A stretch of DNA of 64,000 bases, from the NCBI GenBank assembly GCA_020348345.1, contig CP070748.1, positions 316,996 through 380,995 of the forward strand. Reading direction: 5' to 3'. Shown here piece by piece: positions 46,873-54,853 of this stretch. Position numbers and translations under genes: made by a program. The notes below the pieces were generated by a model. That model saw nothing but the letters and a program-made list of their open reading frames with translations. It was not told the DNA's origin and made no database searches. Within the stretch, counting starts at the first letter, position 1. Each line of letters opens with the position of its first letter. Source of the DNA: Methanobacteriota archaeon (lineage in GTDB: Archaea > Thermoplasmatota > Thermoplasmata > UBA10834).

Positions 46873-49800
46873 TTCAAGTCCTCCAGTTGAAGGCGCATGA
46901 CGACTCCAAGCGACAGGAGCTCGTCCAGCAGCAACTTGAACGCGTATGAAGTCTGCACCTGGTATATCTTCGAGTTGTTACCGCACACTGGACACCTGAA
47001 CGATCCTCGCCTGTCCAGTATGGCTATGTGACCGCAATTGGAATTGCCGCACACGTACTGGAGAGTGCCGTCGGACTCGTCCAGAAGACGATCCCTGATG
47101 ACCATGGCAGCGCCGTGGCCGATGAGACAGTCTCTCTCCATCTCACCGAACCTGAGCCCTCCCTGTCTCGAACGCCCTTCCGTCGGCTGCCTCGTCAGGA
47201 TCTGCACGGGACCTCGGCTCCTCACATGAAGCTTCCCGGAGACCATGTGGTGAAGCTTCTGGTAGTAGATCACGCCGATGAATATCTCGGCCTCGATCAT
47301 CCTCCCGGTGATGCCGTCGTACATGACCTCCTTGCCATTGTGCTTGAAGCCATTCTCGACAAGCGCGGCTCTCAGCGCCTCCTCGCGCTCCCCACTGAAC
47401 GGGGTGCCGTCGATTATTCGGCCTTCCATCGAGCCGACCTTCCCTCCGATCATCTCCAACACATGGGCGACCGTCATTCTCGATGGGACCGCGTGAGGGT
47501 TGATCAGAAGGTCCGGCACCACGCCATCCTCGGTGAACGGCATGTCCTGCTGATCCACCAGGAGGCCGACGACACCCTTCTGGCCGTGTCTCGACGCGAA
47601 CTTGTCACCCAGCTCCGGTGTGCGTTCGTCCCTGACCTTGACCTTGACGAGCCTCGAGCCGTTCTCGGACTCTGTGAGCATAACACTGTCGACCCACCCT
47701 TTTTCGCCGGGTCGGACAGTCACCGACGTCTCCCGTCTCTTCTGAGGTGTCAGGAAGTCCGCCTCCTCCTCGAGGAATCTCGGGGGTGAGGTCTTGCCAA
47801 TCAAGACGTCGCCGCCCTCGACTCGAGTCTCGGGGCTTATCAGGCCGTCCTCGCCGAGGCTGCTGTACGAGAGGTCAGCCCGCGCTCCCCTGACATCGGG
47901 GCTTGGAATCTCGAAGTGATCCTCCTGCCCACCGGGATATCTGCGCTCTTCCGCCCTGTATGTCCTCATGAAGGTCGATCTTCCCAGAGCGCGCTCAACC
48001 GACGACTTGTTCATGATGACGGCGTCCTCCATGTTGTATCCCTGGTAGGACAGGATGGCGACGACGAAATTCTGGCCTGCAGGTCTCCGATCGAAACTAA
48101 CGAACTCCATCGGCTTGGTGGTCACCAGCGGCTTCTGCGGATAGTGTAGCACATGGCTCCGAGTGTCCGGTCTTATCCTGTAATTCGACGAGCTCAGTCC
48201 CAGCGACTGCTTCGCCATGCCGGAGCCCATGGTGACTCTGGGGCTCGAATTGTGCTCTGGATACGGCACCACCGCCGAACAGACGCCGAGAATGACCATC
48301 GGGTCTGTCTCGAGATGCGTATGATCCTCCATGAGAAGCGACTCAGTCTGCATGAGGCCGCCGCATGACTTGCATTCGAGCGACACCTTGCCCACTTCAC
48401 CAGGGTTCCTCCAGTCGACATCCATCACGGAGAGGACCTTGTTGCAGTGCTCACACTCCTCGGGCGGGTTGTAGGCCATCGGAGCTATGTACGAATCCTC
48501 TTCCTCCTCGGCGTCCACCCACTCTACAACGCCCTCTCGGATGAGATCCGACCATTTCGCTTTGGCCGAGTGCATCTCCTCCAAGTGTTTCCGTGTCAGG
48601 AGGGTACTGCCATTGCGAACGACCAGAAGCGGCCGCCTGAGTCTTCCCTCGTCACAGTTGATGATAATCTCGTTCATATTCAGGTCAAAACGAATGTTGA
48701 CCTCGGACGATAGCAGTCCGGATCGACGCCTCTGACGTATCTCTTCGACGAGTTCCCTCGGTTTGTCGTGAAGGCCTATGAGGTCTCCGTTCGTGTAAAC
48801 TCTCGTCTCTGTTGTCTGATGCTCGCTTACCTCCCTGACCCCAAGATCGCGAAGCAGCCAGATTATCTCCTTTTCGTCTGTGCCCTCTGATACGTCGACG
48901 ATGAGCGCGCAGTTCTTCACGAGCCCGCAGTTCTGTCCCTCGGGAGTCTCGTTCGGACAGAGTCGCCCCCACTGTGTGGGGTGCAGATCTCTCGCCTCGA
49001 AGTGCGGCTGACTCCTCGTCAGCGGAGATGTGACCCTCCTCAGGTGCGATAATGCGCTCATGTTGGACGTTCTGTCCAGCAGCTGAGACACGCCAGCCCT
49101 GCCTCCTACCCAGTTACCAGTCGCGAATGCATGCAACAGCCTGTGCGTCAGCAGGTCCGGCCGGATCGCGGATGATATCCTCAGCCCTTTCTTCCGAGTG
49201 TATCCCCTTTCGAGCTGGTACTTGAGATCCTTGATGAGATTGGTGAGTGCGACGCGAAACAGATCCTCCATCAAATCGCCGGCGAGCTTGAGTCTCTTGT
49301 TGGCGTAGTGGTCCTTGTCGTCCTCCTTCCGCTTTCCCAGCTCCATTTCTAGTATGGTTTTCGCAACCCTGCCCAGGAATATCGCCTTCTTAAGGCGCAC
49401 GTCAGGCGTATCACCCAGGTGCGGCAGAAGGGACCTGTCTATGATGCTCTCGACCTTCTTCGCTCTGTACTCCTTGGCCTGACCGGTCGCGAACTTGCGC
49501 TCCAGATAGAGAATCGCATCTTCCGTAGTGAAGATGCCGTTCGGCGGATAGAGCTTCTTGTTCTGGCACTCCTCTATGTTGGCGTACACGATGTTCGCCA
49601 TCTGGGGATCGGAGACTATTGCTCTGTAAATCTCCTCATCGCTCTCCATTCCCAACGCTTTCATCAGAACTATCAATGGAATCTGCCCCGAGGCGGCCGG
49701 CACCGAGACCACTAGCACGCCATCCTTCTTCTTCTCCATTAGAGTCAGCGCGCGATAGCCCTCCTTCTGGGAGAACACCTTTGCCACGTGGAGGCTCGTG

Positions 49801-50468
49801 CCGTATCTCTCGTTGAGCTCGACCATCACTCTGTTCGGTGCGAGGTCCTCAAGGGAAATCAGAGCTCTCTCAGTGCCGCCGATGATGAAGTAGCCGCCTG
49901 GGTCGCACAGGTCCTCGCCCATCATCGCGAGGAACTTCTCAAGCTCCTCGTCAGTAGGCTCGCGATCCAAGTCGAGGTTGTCTCGATGCAGGTTGCACTT
50001 CTTGGACTTGACCATCACAGGCAGGCTGCCAATGTGAACCTTCTCCGGCTCTCTCTCGATGCCGTCCTCGACGACTGTGAACTCGAGGTATATCGGGGCG
50101 GAGTAGTTCAGGTTTCGCAAACGTCCTTCCATGGGATACAGTGCGTGAGTCGCGCCGTTTGCCTCCTTGATAACGGGACGGCCGACCGATATCGTCGGTC
50201 GAGCATTGGAGTCCACCAAGCCGGTCTTCTCGTCCCTCTTCCTCCCCAGTCGAATCTCGATTATCTTGCCCTCGGTCCTATCTGGGTCGAGACGTATCAC
50301 GCCCCGATATGACTCGTCCGGCGACGCGCGAACATTGTCCACGATCTTCTGCATCCTGCTGTTCGGATGATCCAACGTTGGCAGGAAATCGTTGTAGGAG
50401 GCTATGTGGTGGTTGACAATGCTTCGTTCTCTGAAATAAGTCTCAACTAGCTCCCTCAAGTGCCTCAC
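46869..50468 (-). CDS. rpoB: DNA-directed RNA polymerase subunit B (unsplit)
   Basis: 1199 residues from GTG 50468, which overlaps the rpoH stop (GTGA) behind GGGGG; the open frame continues upstream through rpoH and that part is a shadow. The sequence covers both halves that are split as B'' and B' in many methanogens and halophiles. Zinc motifs are CEHC...CKSC near residue 672 and C-x4-C...CPVC near residue 1140. The active-site region has [19 protein letters not shown] and the late [12 protein letters not shown]. An unsplit B subunit is one of the lineage clues in this window. Confidence 0.98.
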
Positions 50469-50722
50469 CCCCTTACCACTAGCCGGTAGCAGACAGACAT
50501 TCCGCTCGTGTCGCTTCGCCTGACGATCTTGATTATCATTCCCTCTTCGACCGGGCCACCTATCGCGTCGAGCGCGCGAATGCAAGGGTCGGATAGCCTT
50601 ATCTTTGGAAGCTGGTCCTTGCCGAGATTGAGCTCCTTGAGAACCTTTGCGACCTCCTTCTTCGGCAGAATATGATGCTCAGGGACGAGCTCATGCTCCA
50701 AAACATTGAATTCCTCTGTCAT
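50465..50722 (-). CDS. rpoH: DNA-directed RNA polymerase subunit H
   Basis: An 85-residue protein matching archaeal Rpo5/RPB5 C-terminal domain: [43 protein letters not shown]. It is the first gene of the polymerase operon and helps grip downstream DNA. The operon order rpoH-rpoB-rpoA1-rpoA2-rpl30e-nusA is the standard archaeal one. The tRNA-Lys gene lies 85 bases upstream on the same strand. Confidence 0.96.
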   Translation of the reverse strand: MTEEFNVLEHELVPEHHILPKKEVAKVLKELNLGKDQLPKIRLSDPCIRALDAIGGPVEEGMIIKIVRRSDTSGMSVCYRLVVRG

Positions 50723-50824
50723 TTCGTATTCACCCCGTGAGAGCGCAACGAAGCGAGTGCGAGTCGCCCGTCAACGTGCTCGCTATGGGATTCCTCGATA
50801 CGCCGCCTGGCGGGCCCGCGGGGA

Positions 50825-50854
50825 TTTTCGAGACTAGTCTGTAAGGCATAGTCA
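50825..50854 (-). other. tRNA-Lys intron 2 (30 nt, position 59/60)
   Basis: Exon ...TTCGAA joins TCCCC... The central 4-bp helix TTCG/CGAA is flanked on each strand by the 3-nt bulge AAT, and the intron closes with inner helix GACTA/TAGTC (one unpaired T on the 3' side). Cleavage after the second bulge base on each side gives the exact 7-nt T loop TTCGAAT. Confidence 0.88.
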
Positions 50855-50893
50855 TTCGAACCCCGGGCCACCTGCTTAAAAGGCAGATGCTCT

Positions 50894-50933
50894 TTCTAGG
50901 GAGTCCTATACATAGAGAATGCATGAGATTCCT
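50894..50933 (-). other. tRNA-Lys intron 1 (40 nt, position 20/21)
   Basis: The central helix CTAG (exon, D loop) pairs with CTAG (intron 3' end), with 3-nt bulges GTA and AAA. The intron body folds into a hairpin of about 14 positions with two mismatches and a 5-nt loop. Cleavage after the second bulge base restores the D loop AGCTAGGTA between GCTC and GAGC. Confidence 0.85.
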
Positions 50934-51095
50934 ACCTAGCTGAGCTACGGGCCCGTAGGCGGCGCGGATACCCGAGGCTGCTTTAGCAGGGCGTGTAGTC
51001 CGTTCCGCTATTTAATACTTGCCTGCTTCGGAGATGCTGGCGGCCGAGGCGTCCGATTATCGGATAAGAATAGATGTTTGTAAAATTATCTACTG

Positions 51096-51300
51096 CTTAT
51101 AAAAAGCGTTACCTGGGCAAGAGCTTTGTACCTTCCGCTAGCGAAGCTTTGACATGAGTGGTTTTCTCTCTCCGCATACGCTCGCTCATCCGACTTGCGC
51201 TGGCAGAATTCCTCGGGTGAACCCTCGAATCATGAGACTCCTGACGGTGCATCCGCTTTCGCCTGACCGTTTTGACGGGGTCTTCGGAAGACTTTCAGCG
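51096..51300 (+). ncRNA. candidate structured RNA between tRNA-Lys and the aEF-1 beta genes
   Basis: The 422-base stretch 50955-51376 has no convincing gene. It holds a good TATA box (CTTATAAAAAG, 51096-51106) that is too far from the next coding start and is followed by GC-rich sequence with several hairpins. The clearest is a three-way junction at 51261-51300: CTGA (51263-51266) pairs with TCAG (51295-51298) and encloses CCGT-TTTG-ACGG and GTCTT-CGG-AAGAC. A GGG-TGAA-CCC hairpin lies upstream near 51220. I could not match it to SRP RNA, RNase P RNA or a box C/D or H/ACA guide, so identity is open. Confidence 0.3.
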
Positions 51301-51332
51301 TCCAATTCCTGGTAGGAGGGATTTCAGCAGAT

Positions 51333-51344
51333 GTTATATACAAA
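51333..51344 (+). promoter_or_regulatory. TATA box of the zinc-finger/aEF-1 beta operon
   Basis: GTTATATACAAA lies about 38 bases upstream of the TTG at 51377. A transcription start about 25 bases later would leave a short leader with GAGGTAG (51364-51370) as the ribosome site. Confidence 0.6.
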
Positions 51345-51376
51345 CAGCTTATTCCTCAGCATCGAGGTAGAGAGGC

Positions 51377-51547
51377 TTGATCGAGCAAGAGAAGGCATGT
51401 TCGTCTTGCGGCGTCCGTCTCGTGATGAACTCCGAGACCACATTCCCATGCCCGAGCTGTGGAAGGAGCACCATTGGTCGCTGCGCGAAATGCAGAGATC
51501 AGAGCGTGAAATACACATGTCCCGAATGCGGCTTCTCTGGGCCATGA
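51377..51547 (+). CDS. small four-knuckle zinc-finger protein (HVO_2753-like)
   Basis: A 56-residue protein starting at TTG 51377 with GAGGTAG upstream; an in-frame stop directly before it fixes the start. It has four C-x2-C pairs: C8/C11, C25/C28, C36/C39 and C48/C51, in the order CSSCG, CPSCG, CAKC, CPECG, ending GFSGP. This is the conserved archaeal small zinc-finger protein that usually stands just before aEF-1 beta, as it does here (nine bases). The family binds two zinc ions; its job is not settled, with effects on biofilm and swarming reported for the Haloferax one. Confidence 0.9.
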   Translation: MIEQEKACSSCGVRLVMNSETTFPCPSCGRSTIGRCAKCRDQSVKYTCPECGFSGP

Positions 51548-51556
51548 GGTGGCTGG

Positions 51557-51823
51557 ATGGGAGAGGTCGCACTCCAGTATAGGATACTCCCAGAGGGGCT
51601 GGACGTTGACCTCGATGCTATTCTTGACGGTATCGTCAAAGCCTTGCCTCAATTTGCCAGGATGAAGGCATCCGAGAAGAAGGCCGTGGCCTTCGGATTG
51701 CAGGCGCTCCACGTACTCATCGTTATCGAAGACCGAGAAGGGGGCGCGGAGCAAATCGAATCCACGATGGGCGACGTGCCAGGGGTACAAAGCGTCGAGA
51801 TTGTGGAGATGGGGCTGCTCTAG
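51557..51823 (+). CDS. ef1b: elongation factor 1-beta (aEF-1 beta)
   Basis: An 88-residue protein matching archaeal EF-1 beta: MGEVALQYRILPEGLDVDLD, ALPQFARMK, FGLQALHVLIVIEDREGG and the ending IESTMGDVPGVQSVEIVEM. It exchanges GDP for GTP on aEF-1 alpha. Length is standard. It follows the zinc-finger gene with GAGGTGG as ribosome site and converges with the ArsR-type gene. Confidence 0.95.
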   Translation: MGEVALQYRILPEGLDVDLDAILDGIVKALPQFARMKASEKKAVAFGLQALHVLIVIEDREGGAEQIESTMGDVPGVQSVEIVEMGLL

Positions 51824-51849
51824 GGTCTTGTCGACCGTCTACGACGGGA

Positions 51850-52455
51850 TTACTTCTTCTTGCGCTTGGGTTTTGCGGGACAGCAGGATTTCAATATCTC
51901 CCTCAGCTCGTCCTTCCGTCGCACCCGCTCACTGTGACTCTTGTCGTCTTCTGTGATCAAGGCTGCATACTCGAGCATTGTCTGCTTGACGAAGAAGCCC
52001 ACGTCGTCCATGTCCTCGATCTTCTCGGTCCACTTGCCCGCGCATGAGCACTTCTCCATCTCCTCAGTGAGTCCAGCTATCTTCTTCACTGTCTTATCAT
52101 CGGCCTCGGAGAGAAGTCCGATGCGCGCCAGTCCATCCAGAGAATTCCTGACGAGCTCCTCTGTCGCCCGGCTCCCCTTCGTCTCGCCGCATGAGAGGTG
52201 AAACATCTCGGCGGCTGACCTGTAGTACGTCTCGATGAAATGGCCTACACGCTCCTCTCTCGACACCTCGACGACTCCGATCTTCTTCATCTTCCTTATC
52301 TGATGATAGATCGCCTGAGCGGTCAGGCCAAGCTCGCTGGCAATCTGGCTCACTGTCATTTCTTTGACTTTCAGCAGGTAGATGATTCTGCGTCTCGTTT
52401 CGTCAGCCAGTATCTCAAAAGCCTCGGGGTCTTTGATCGTTTTGACAGCCTTCAT
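51850..52455 (-). CDS. ArsR-type winged-helix transcriptional regulator (second copy)
   Basis: 201 residues from ATG 52455 (MKAVKTIKDPEAFEILADE); the longer frame to 52485 would run into the operator. The winged helix (residues 1-75) closely parallels the one at 2084-2674: DPEAFEILADETRRRIIYLL and SQIASELGLTAQAIYHQIRKM. The C-terminal part has CSCAGK near residue 145 and a CCPAKPKRKKK end, giving cysteines that could bind a metal, unlike the first copy. A near-perfect palindrome lies 20 bases upstream. It is divergent from an operon of very small cysteine-rich proteins, its probable target. Confidence 0.87.
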   Translation of the reverse strand: MKAVKTIKDPEAFEILADETRRRIIYLLKVKEMTVSQIASELGLTAQAIYHQIRKMKKIGVVEVSREERVGHFIETYYRSAAEMFHLSCGETKGSRATEELVRNSLDGLARIGLLSEADDKTVKKIAGLTEEMEKCSCAGKWTEKIEDMDDVGFFVKQTMLEYAALITEDDKSHSERVRRKDELREILKSCCPAKPKRKKK

Positions 52456-52474
52456 CGCAAGCACCACTAAAATG

Positions 52475-52494
52475 TATAGTAACACTGTACTATA
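52475..52494. promoter_or_regulatory. palindromic operator TATAGTA-N6-TACTATA
   Basis: A perfect inverted repeat with 7-bp arms and 6-base spacer, 20 bases upstream of ATG 52455. On the minus strand its left half (TACTATA) is also in TATA-box position, about 23-25 bases from the start codon. A dimer bound here would block TBP, so autorepression is likely; the divergent small-protein promoter lies 45-70 bases to the right. Confidence 0.7.
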
Positions 52495-52586
52495 GTCTTT
52501 TTCACTCTACTACTCATGTTTCCATATTAAAACGAAGGTTTTATTAGCTAAAAGCTCTATTATGGTTTAGAAAGGAGTGATTAGAC

Positions 52587-52703
52587 ATGTGGAAGGAGTA
52601 TGCGAGGAAGAGGCTCGGAACCCGGAGCGATCGAGTGCTGAACCCCAAGCTATTCGAAGTCTGGATGAATGCAGAGATCAGGACTCGTGGGCGAGTTCAA
52701 TGA
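52587..52703 (+). CDS. 38-residue basic small protein
   Basis: The ATG at 52587 follows a strong Shine-Dalgarno, AAGGAGTGA (52572-52580), and a TATA-like TTTTATTAG (52539-52547). The product starts MWKEYARKRLG and is rich in Arg and Lys; no domain is recognised. Its stop TGA overlaps the ATGATG of the next gene, which is typical of coupled translation. It is too short for normal gene finding. It lies divergent from the second ArsR-type regulator. Confidence 0.5.
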   Translation: MWKEYARKRLGTRSDRVLNPKLFEVWMNAEIRTRGRVQ

Positions 52704-53002
52704 TGTTCGCCCCATATCCGCTTCAGGCGTCGAACCGACGCTTGGACGAAGACCTCAGCCGCTACATCAGGAATGAATACCGTGACGATAACTCGTGCTG
52801 GTTCACTGCGAACGGCACAGGCGGAGGCTGTCTTCGGCTTCCTGGCGAGAAGACCACCTACACAGTACCGAATGAAGAGCCGTGCTGTCAGAACCAGCTC
52901 GACCGCAGCGCTGGCTGCAGATGCCCCGTCATGAACGCAGTCTCTGGCCGCAAGGCCGCATCAGAGCCCAAGTCAGCAGGCGGTGGATATGGGCGCCCGT
53001 GA
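52700..53002 (+). CDS. about 100-residue cysteine-rich protein, unknown
   Basis: Starts at ATG 52700 or 52703, overlapping the stop of the 38-residue gene. The product has six or more cysteines in the middle (SCW, GGC, PCC, GCRC) and a Gly/Pro-rich end (SAGGGYGRP). No signal peptide or membrane helix. I do not recognise a family. The cysteine spacing suggests metal binding or disulfide formation. It runs into the third small gene with a 14-base overlap. The longer upstream frame to 52577 lacks a ribosome site and overlaps the first gene. Confidence 0.42.
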   Translation: MMFAPYPLQASNRRLDEDLSRYIRNEYRDDNSCWFTANGTGGGCLRLPGEKTTYTVPNEEPCCQNQLDRSAGCRCPVMNAVSGRKAASEPKSAGGGYGRP

Positions 53003-53111
53003 AAGCGATACTCGCAGGAAATGCTCCGTCTGCGGGTACGCCTGCGGAGTCGAATCGCACGAGTGCCCACGATGCGGAAATGTCTTCTGCATGTCCTGCA
53101 GAGGTCGCTAG
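52989..53111 (+). CDS. 40-residue zinc-ribbon protein
   Basis: Starts at ATG 52989 inside the end of the previous gene. The product has C12/C15, C19, C26/C29 and C34/C37, in KCSVCGYACG, HECPRCGN and FCMSCRGR: two complete zinc knuckles of C-x2-C type plus a third pair. Such a pattern is very unlikely by chance in a 40-codon frame. It is the last of the three-gene small-protein operon. Role unknown; small zinc-ribbon proteins often bind nucleic acid or act as metal buffers. Confidence 0.6.
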   Translation: MGARESDTRRKCSVCGYACGVESHECPRCGNVFCMSCRGR

Positions 53112-53210
53112 CTCTCGCTCATAATGAATGATTCACTCATCGGCAGTGCATCCAGCGCAGGCATATCGACTGAAGAGCGCGAGCGGAGGCCATGCGATCA
53201 GTAACGGGCC

Positions 53211-54638
53211 TCAGACCTTTGGCGGTGGGAGGATGTATCTTCCCTTCATGAGGTATTTCGTCTGGTCCCTCGCGCGCCGGATCATTGCCTCGGCCTTTTC
53301 GTAGAGCTCCTTCCTGCTATGCTTCTCCCGCGCCAGCCCCTCGTTGGTGGCGGCCATGCCGACGGCGGTGGCCTCTCTCGGGAAGACCTCCCACTCATCC
53401 ATGGTAGGTACAATGTAATCCTCCCTCAGCCCGTTGTCCTCGGCGGTCTTGGCCAATTCGAGCACAGCCGCAAGGCACATCGTGTCCGAGATCGTCTTCG
53501 CCTTAACGTCGAGCGTGCCCCGGAAGATGCCGGGGAATCCAAGAGAGTTGTTCACCTGGTTCGGGAAATCTGACCGCCCCGTTGCGATGATCTTCGCCCC
53601 TGCCTCCTTGGCCTCCCAGGGCCATATCTCAGGAATAGGATTCGCCGTAGCGAAGACGATGGGGTCGTCCGCCATCTTTCTGATCCACTCCGGCTTGATA
53701 GTGCCCGGGCCTGGCTTCGAGGCTGCGACTACTATATCAGCGCCCTTCATGGCATCGGCGTCAGTTCCAACGACGCACTCCTTGTTCGAGTGACTGCACA
53801 TGAACCACTTCTCCTTGTATTGCTCCCTCACATCGTCCCGGCCGGTGTGAAGGGTGCCCTTCGAGTCGCACATCACCATGTTCCCCCATTTGAAGCCTGA
53901 GAGACGCATGATTCTCGAGATTGCGATGTTAGCGGCGCCTGCACCTATGAACGCAGCCTTCATATCAGAAGTCTTCTTGCCGACGATCTTGGCGGCATTG
54001 ATGGCGCCGGCAGCAACGATCGTTCCGGTGCCCTGCTGGTCGTCGTGCCAGACGGGTATGTCGCACTCTTCTCTAAGTCGCTGGAGGATATGGAAACACT
54101 TGGGTTGGGCGATGTCCTCCAGATTCACACCCCCCAACGAAGGCTGGAGGAACTTGACCGTCTTGATGAACTCCTCAGGATCCTTTGTGCCAAGGCACAA
54201 AGGGAAAGCGTCCACGCCACCCAGATACTTGAATAGAAGTGATTTGCCCTCCATCACAGGCATCCCTGCCTCCGGGCCGATGTCGCCGAGTCCAAGCACT
54301 CGAGTGCCGTCGGATATTACACCCACGGTATTCCACCGGTTGGTGTGCACGTAAGACAGTTCTCTGTTCTTCTTGATCGCTTTACATGGCTCGGCAACAC
54401 CTGGAGTGTACCAAATGGCAAAATCGTTGAAGTCTCGAACGACACACTTGGACACAATCTCTATCTTTCCTTCATAGAACGGGTGATACGCCATTGCCAG
54501 CTTAGCCGGCTCGTAAGCCTTCTTCAGCAACTCGTCGACGGACACTCCTTTCTTGGTGCCTGTCTTCTTCGCCCCTGCCTTCTTCGACGCGCCCTTCTTT
54601 GAAGGCCCCTTCCTGACGGTTTTGGACTTCTTCGGCAT
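53211..54638 (-). CDS. maeB: NAD(P)-dependent malic enzyme
   Basis: 475 residues from ATG 54638. After a lysine/alanine-rich tail of about 30 residues it shows the short-type malic enzyme: VVRDFNDFAIWYTPGVAEPC, GLGDIGPEAGMPVMEGK, the metal site region DIPVWHDDQQGTGTI, the dinucleotide loop FIGAGAANIAIS, and FATANPIPEIWP. It decarboxylates malate to pyruvate, giving reducing power. No phosphotransacetylase domain is fused. The basic N-terminal tail is unlike bacterial members. Confidence 0.94.
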   Translation of the reverse strand: MPKKSKTVRKGPSKKGASKKAGAKKTGTKKGVSVDELLKKAYEPAKLAMAYHPFYEGKIEIVSKCVVRDFNDFAIWYTPGVAEPCKAIKKNRELSYVHTNRWNTVGVISDGTRVLGLGDIGPEAGMPVMEGKSLLFKYLGGVDAFPLCLGTKDPEEFIKTVKFLQPSLGGVNLEDIAQPKCFHILQRLREECDIPVWHDDQQGTGTIVAAGAINAAKIVGKKTSDMKAAFIGAGAANIAISRIMRLSGFKWGNMVMCDSKGTLHTGRDDVREQYKEKWFMCSHSNKECVVGTDADAMKGADIVVAASKPGPGTIKPEWIRKMADDPIVFATANPIPEIWPWEAKEAGAKIIATGRSDFPNQVNNSLGFPGIFRGTLDVKAKTISDTMCLAAVLELAKTAEDNGLREDYIVPTMDEWEVFPREATAVGMAATNEGLAREKHSRKELYEKAEAMIRRARDQTKYLMKGRYILPPPKV

Positions 54639-54801
54639 TCGATCAATCCCCCTCGATTCGACGGTGTCTTCGAAAGTCGTCGGCAATCTCGTTCTCTCGA
54701 ACGCATTTCCAACCGTTTCCTGACGCCTTCGACCTGCTATTGGAGATTATCTCGGCGGATTAATACATTGTCATCTTACACGTCGCTCGCTGCACAACAC
54801 T

Positions 54802-54829
54802 CGGGATTCATCCCGCGAATCATATATTA
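54802..54829 (+). promoter_or_regulatory. hairpin-type dyad and TATA box before the radical SAM gene
   Basis: CGGGAT-TC-ATCCCG (54802-54815) is a perfect dyad directly followed by a TATA box CATATATTAT (54820-54829). The box centre is about 28 bases from ATG 54854, so the message is probably leaderless. The dyad may be an upstream regulatory site. Confidence 0.45.
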
Positions 54830-54853
54830 TCGACCGCATCATTGCTTACTGAG

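Larger units (their letters stand above)
50808..50954 (-). tRNA. tRNA-Lys (anticodon UUU) with two non-canonical introns
   Basis: Exons are 50954-50934, 50893-50855 and 50824-50808. Joined, they give acceptor GGGCCCG/CGGGCCC, D arm GCTC-AGCTAGGTA-GAGC, anticodon stem TCTGC/GCAGG with loop CTTTTAA (anticodon TTT), variable TGGCC, T arm CGGGG-TTCGAAT-CCCCG, discriminator G and an encoded CCA. Intron 1 (40 nt, 50933-50894) lies between positions 20 and 21; intron 2 (30 nt, 50854-50825) between 59 and 60. Both have a bulge-helix-bulge: CTAG/CTAG with bulges GTA and AAA, and TTCG/CGAA with bulges AAT and AAT. There is no intron at the usual 37/38 place. Unspliced, the D and T arms could not fold normally. 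Confidence 0.92.

Noticed and set aside
50894..50933. Reading the tRNA-Lys insertions as a broken tRNA pseudogene
   Set aside because: Both insertions have exact bulge-helix-bulge geometry and removal restores every stem and loop, which decay would not produce.
51096..51300. SRP RNA, RNase P RNA or box C/D guide
   Set aside because: The conserved SRP helix-8 loop, P4 motif of RNase P, and paired C/D boxes were not found.
53124..53204. A 26-codon frame after the zinc-ribbon micro-gene
   Set aside because: No ribosome site and no motif; likely chance.
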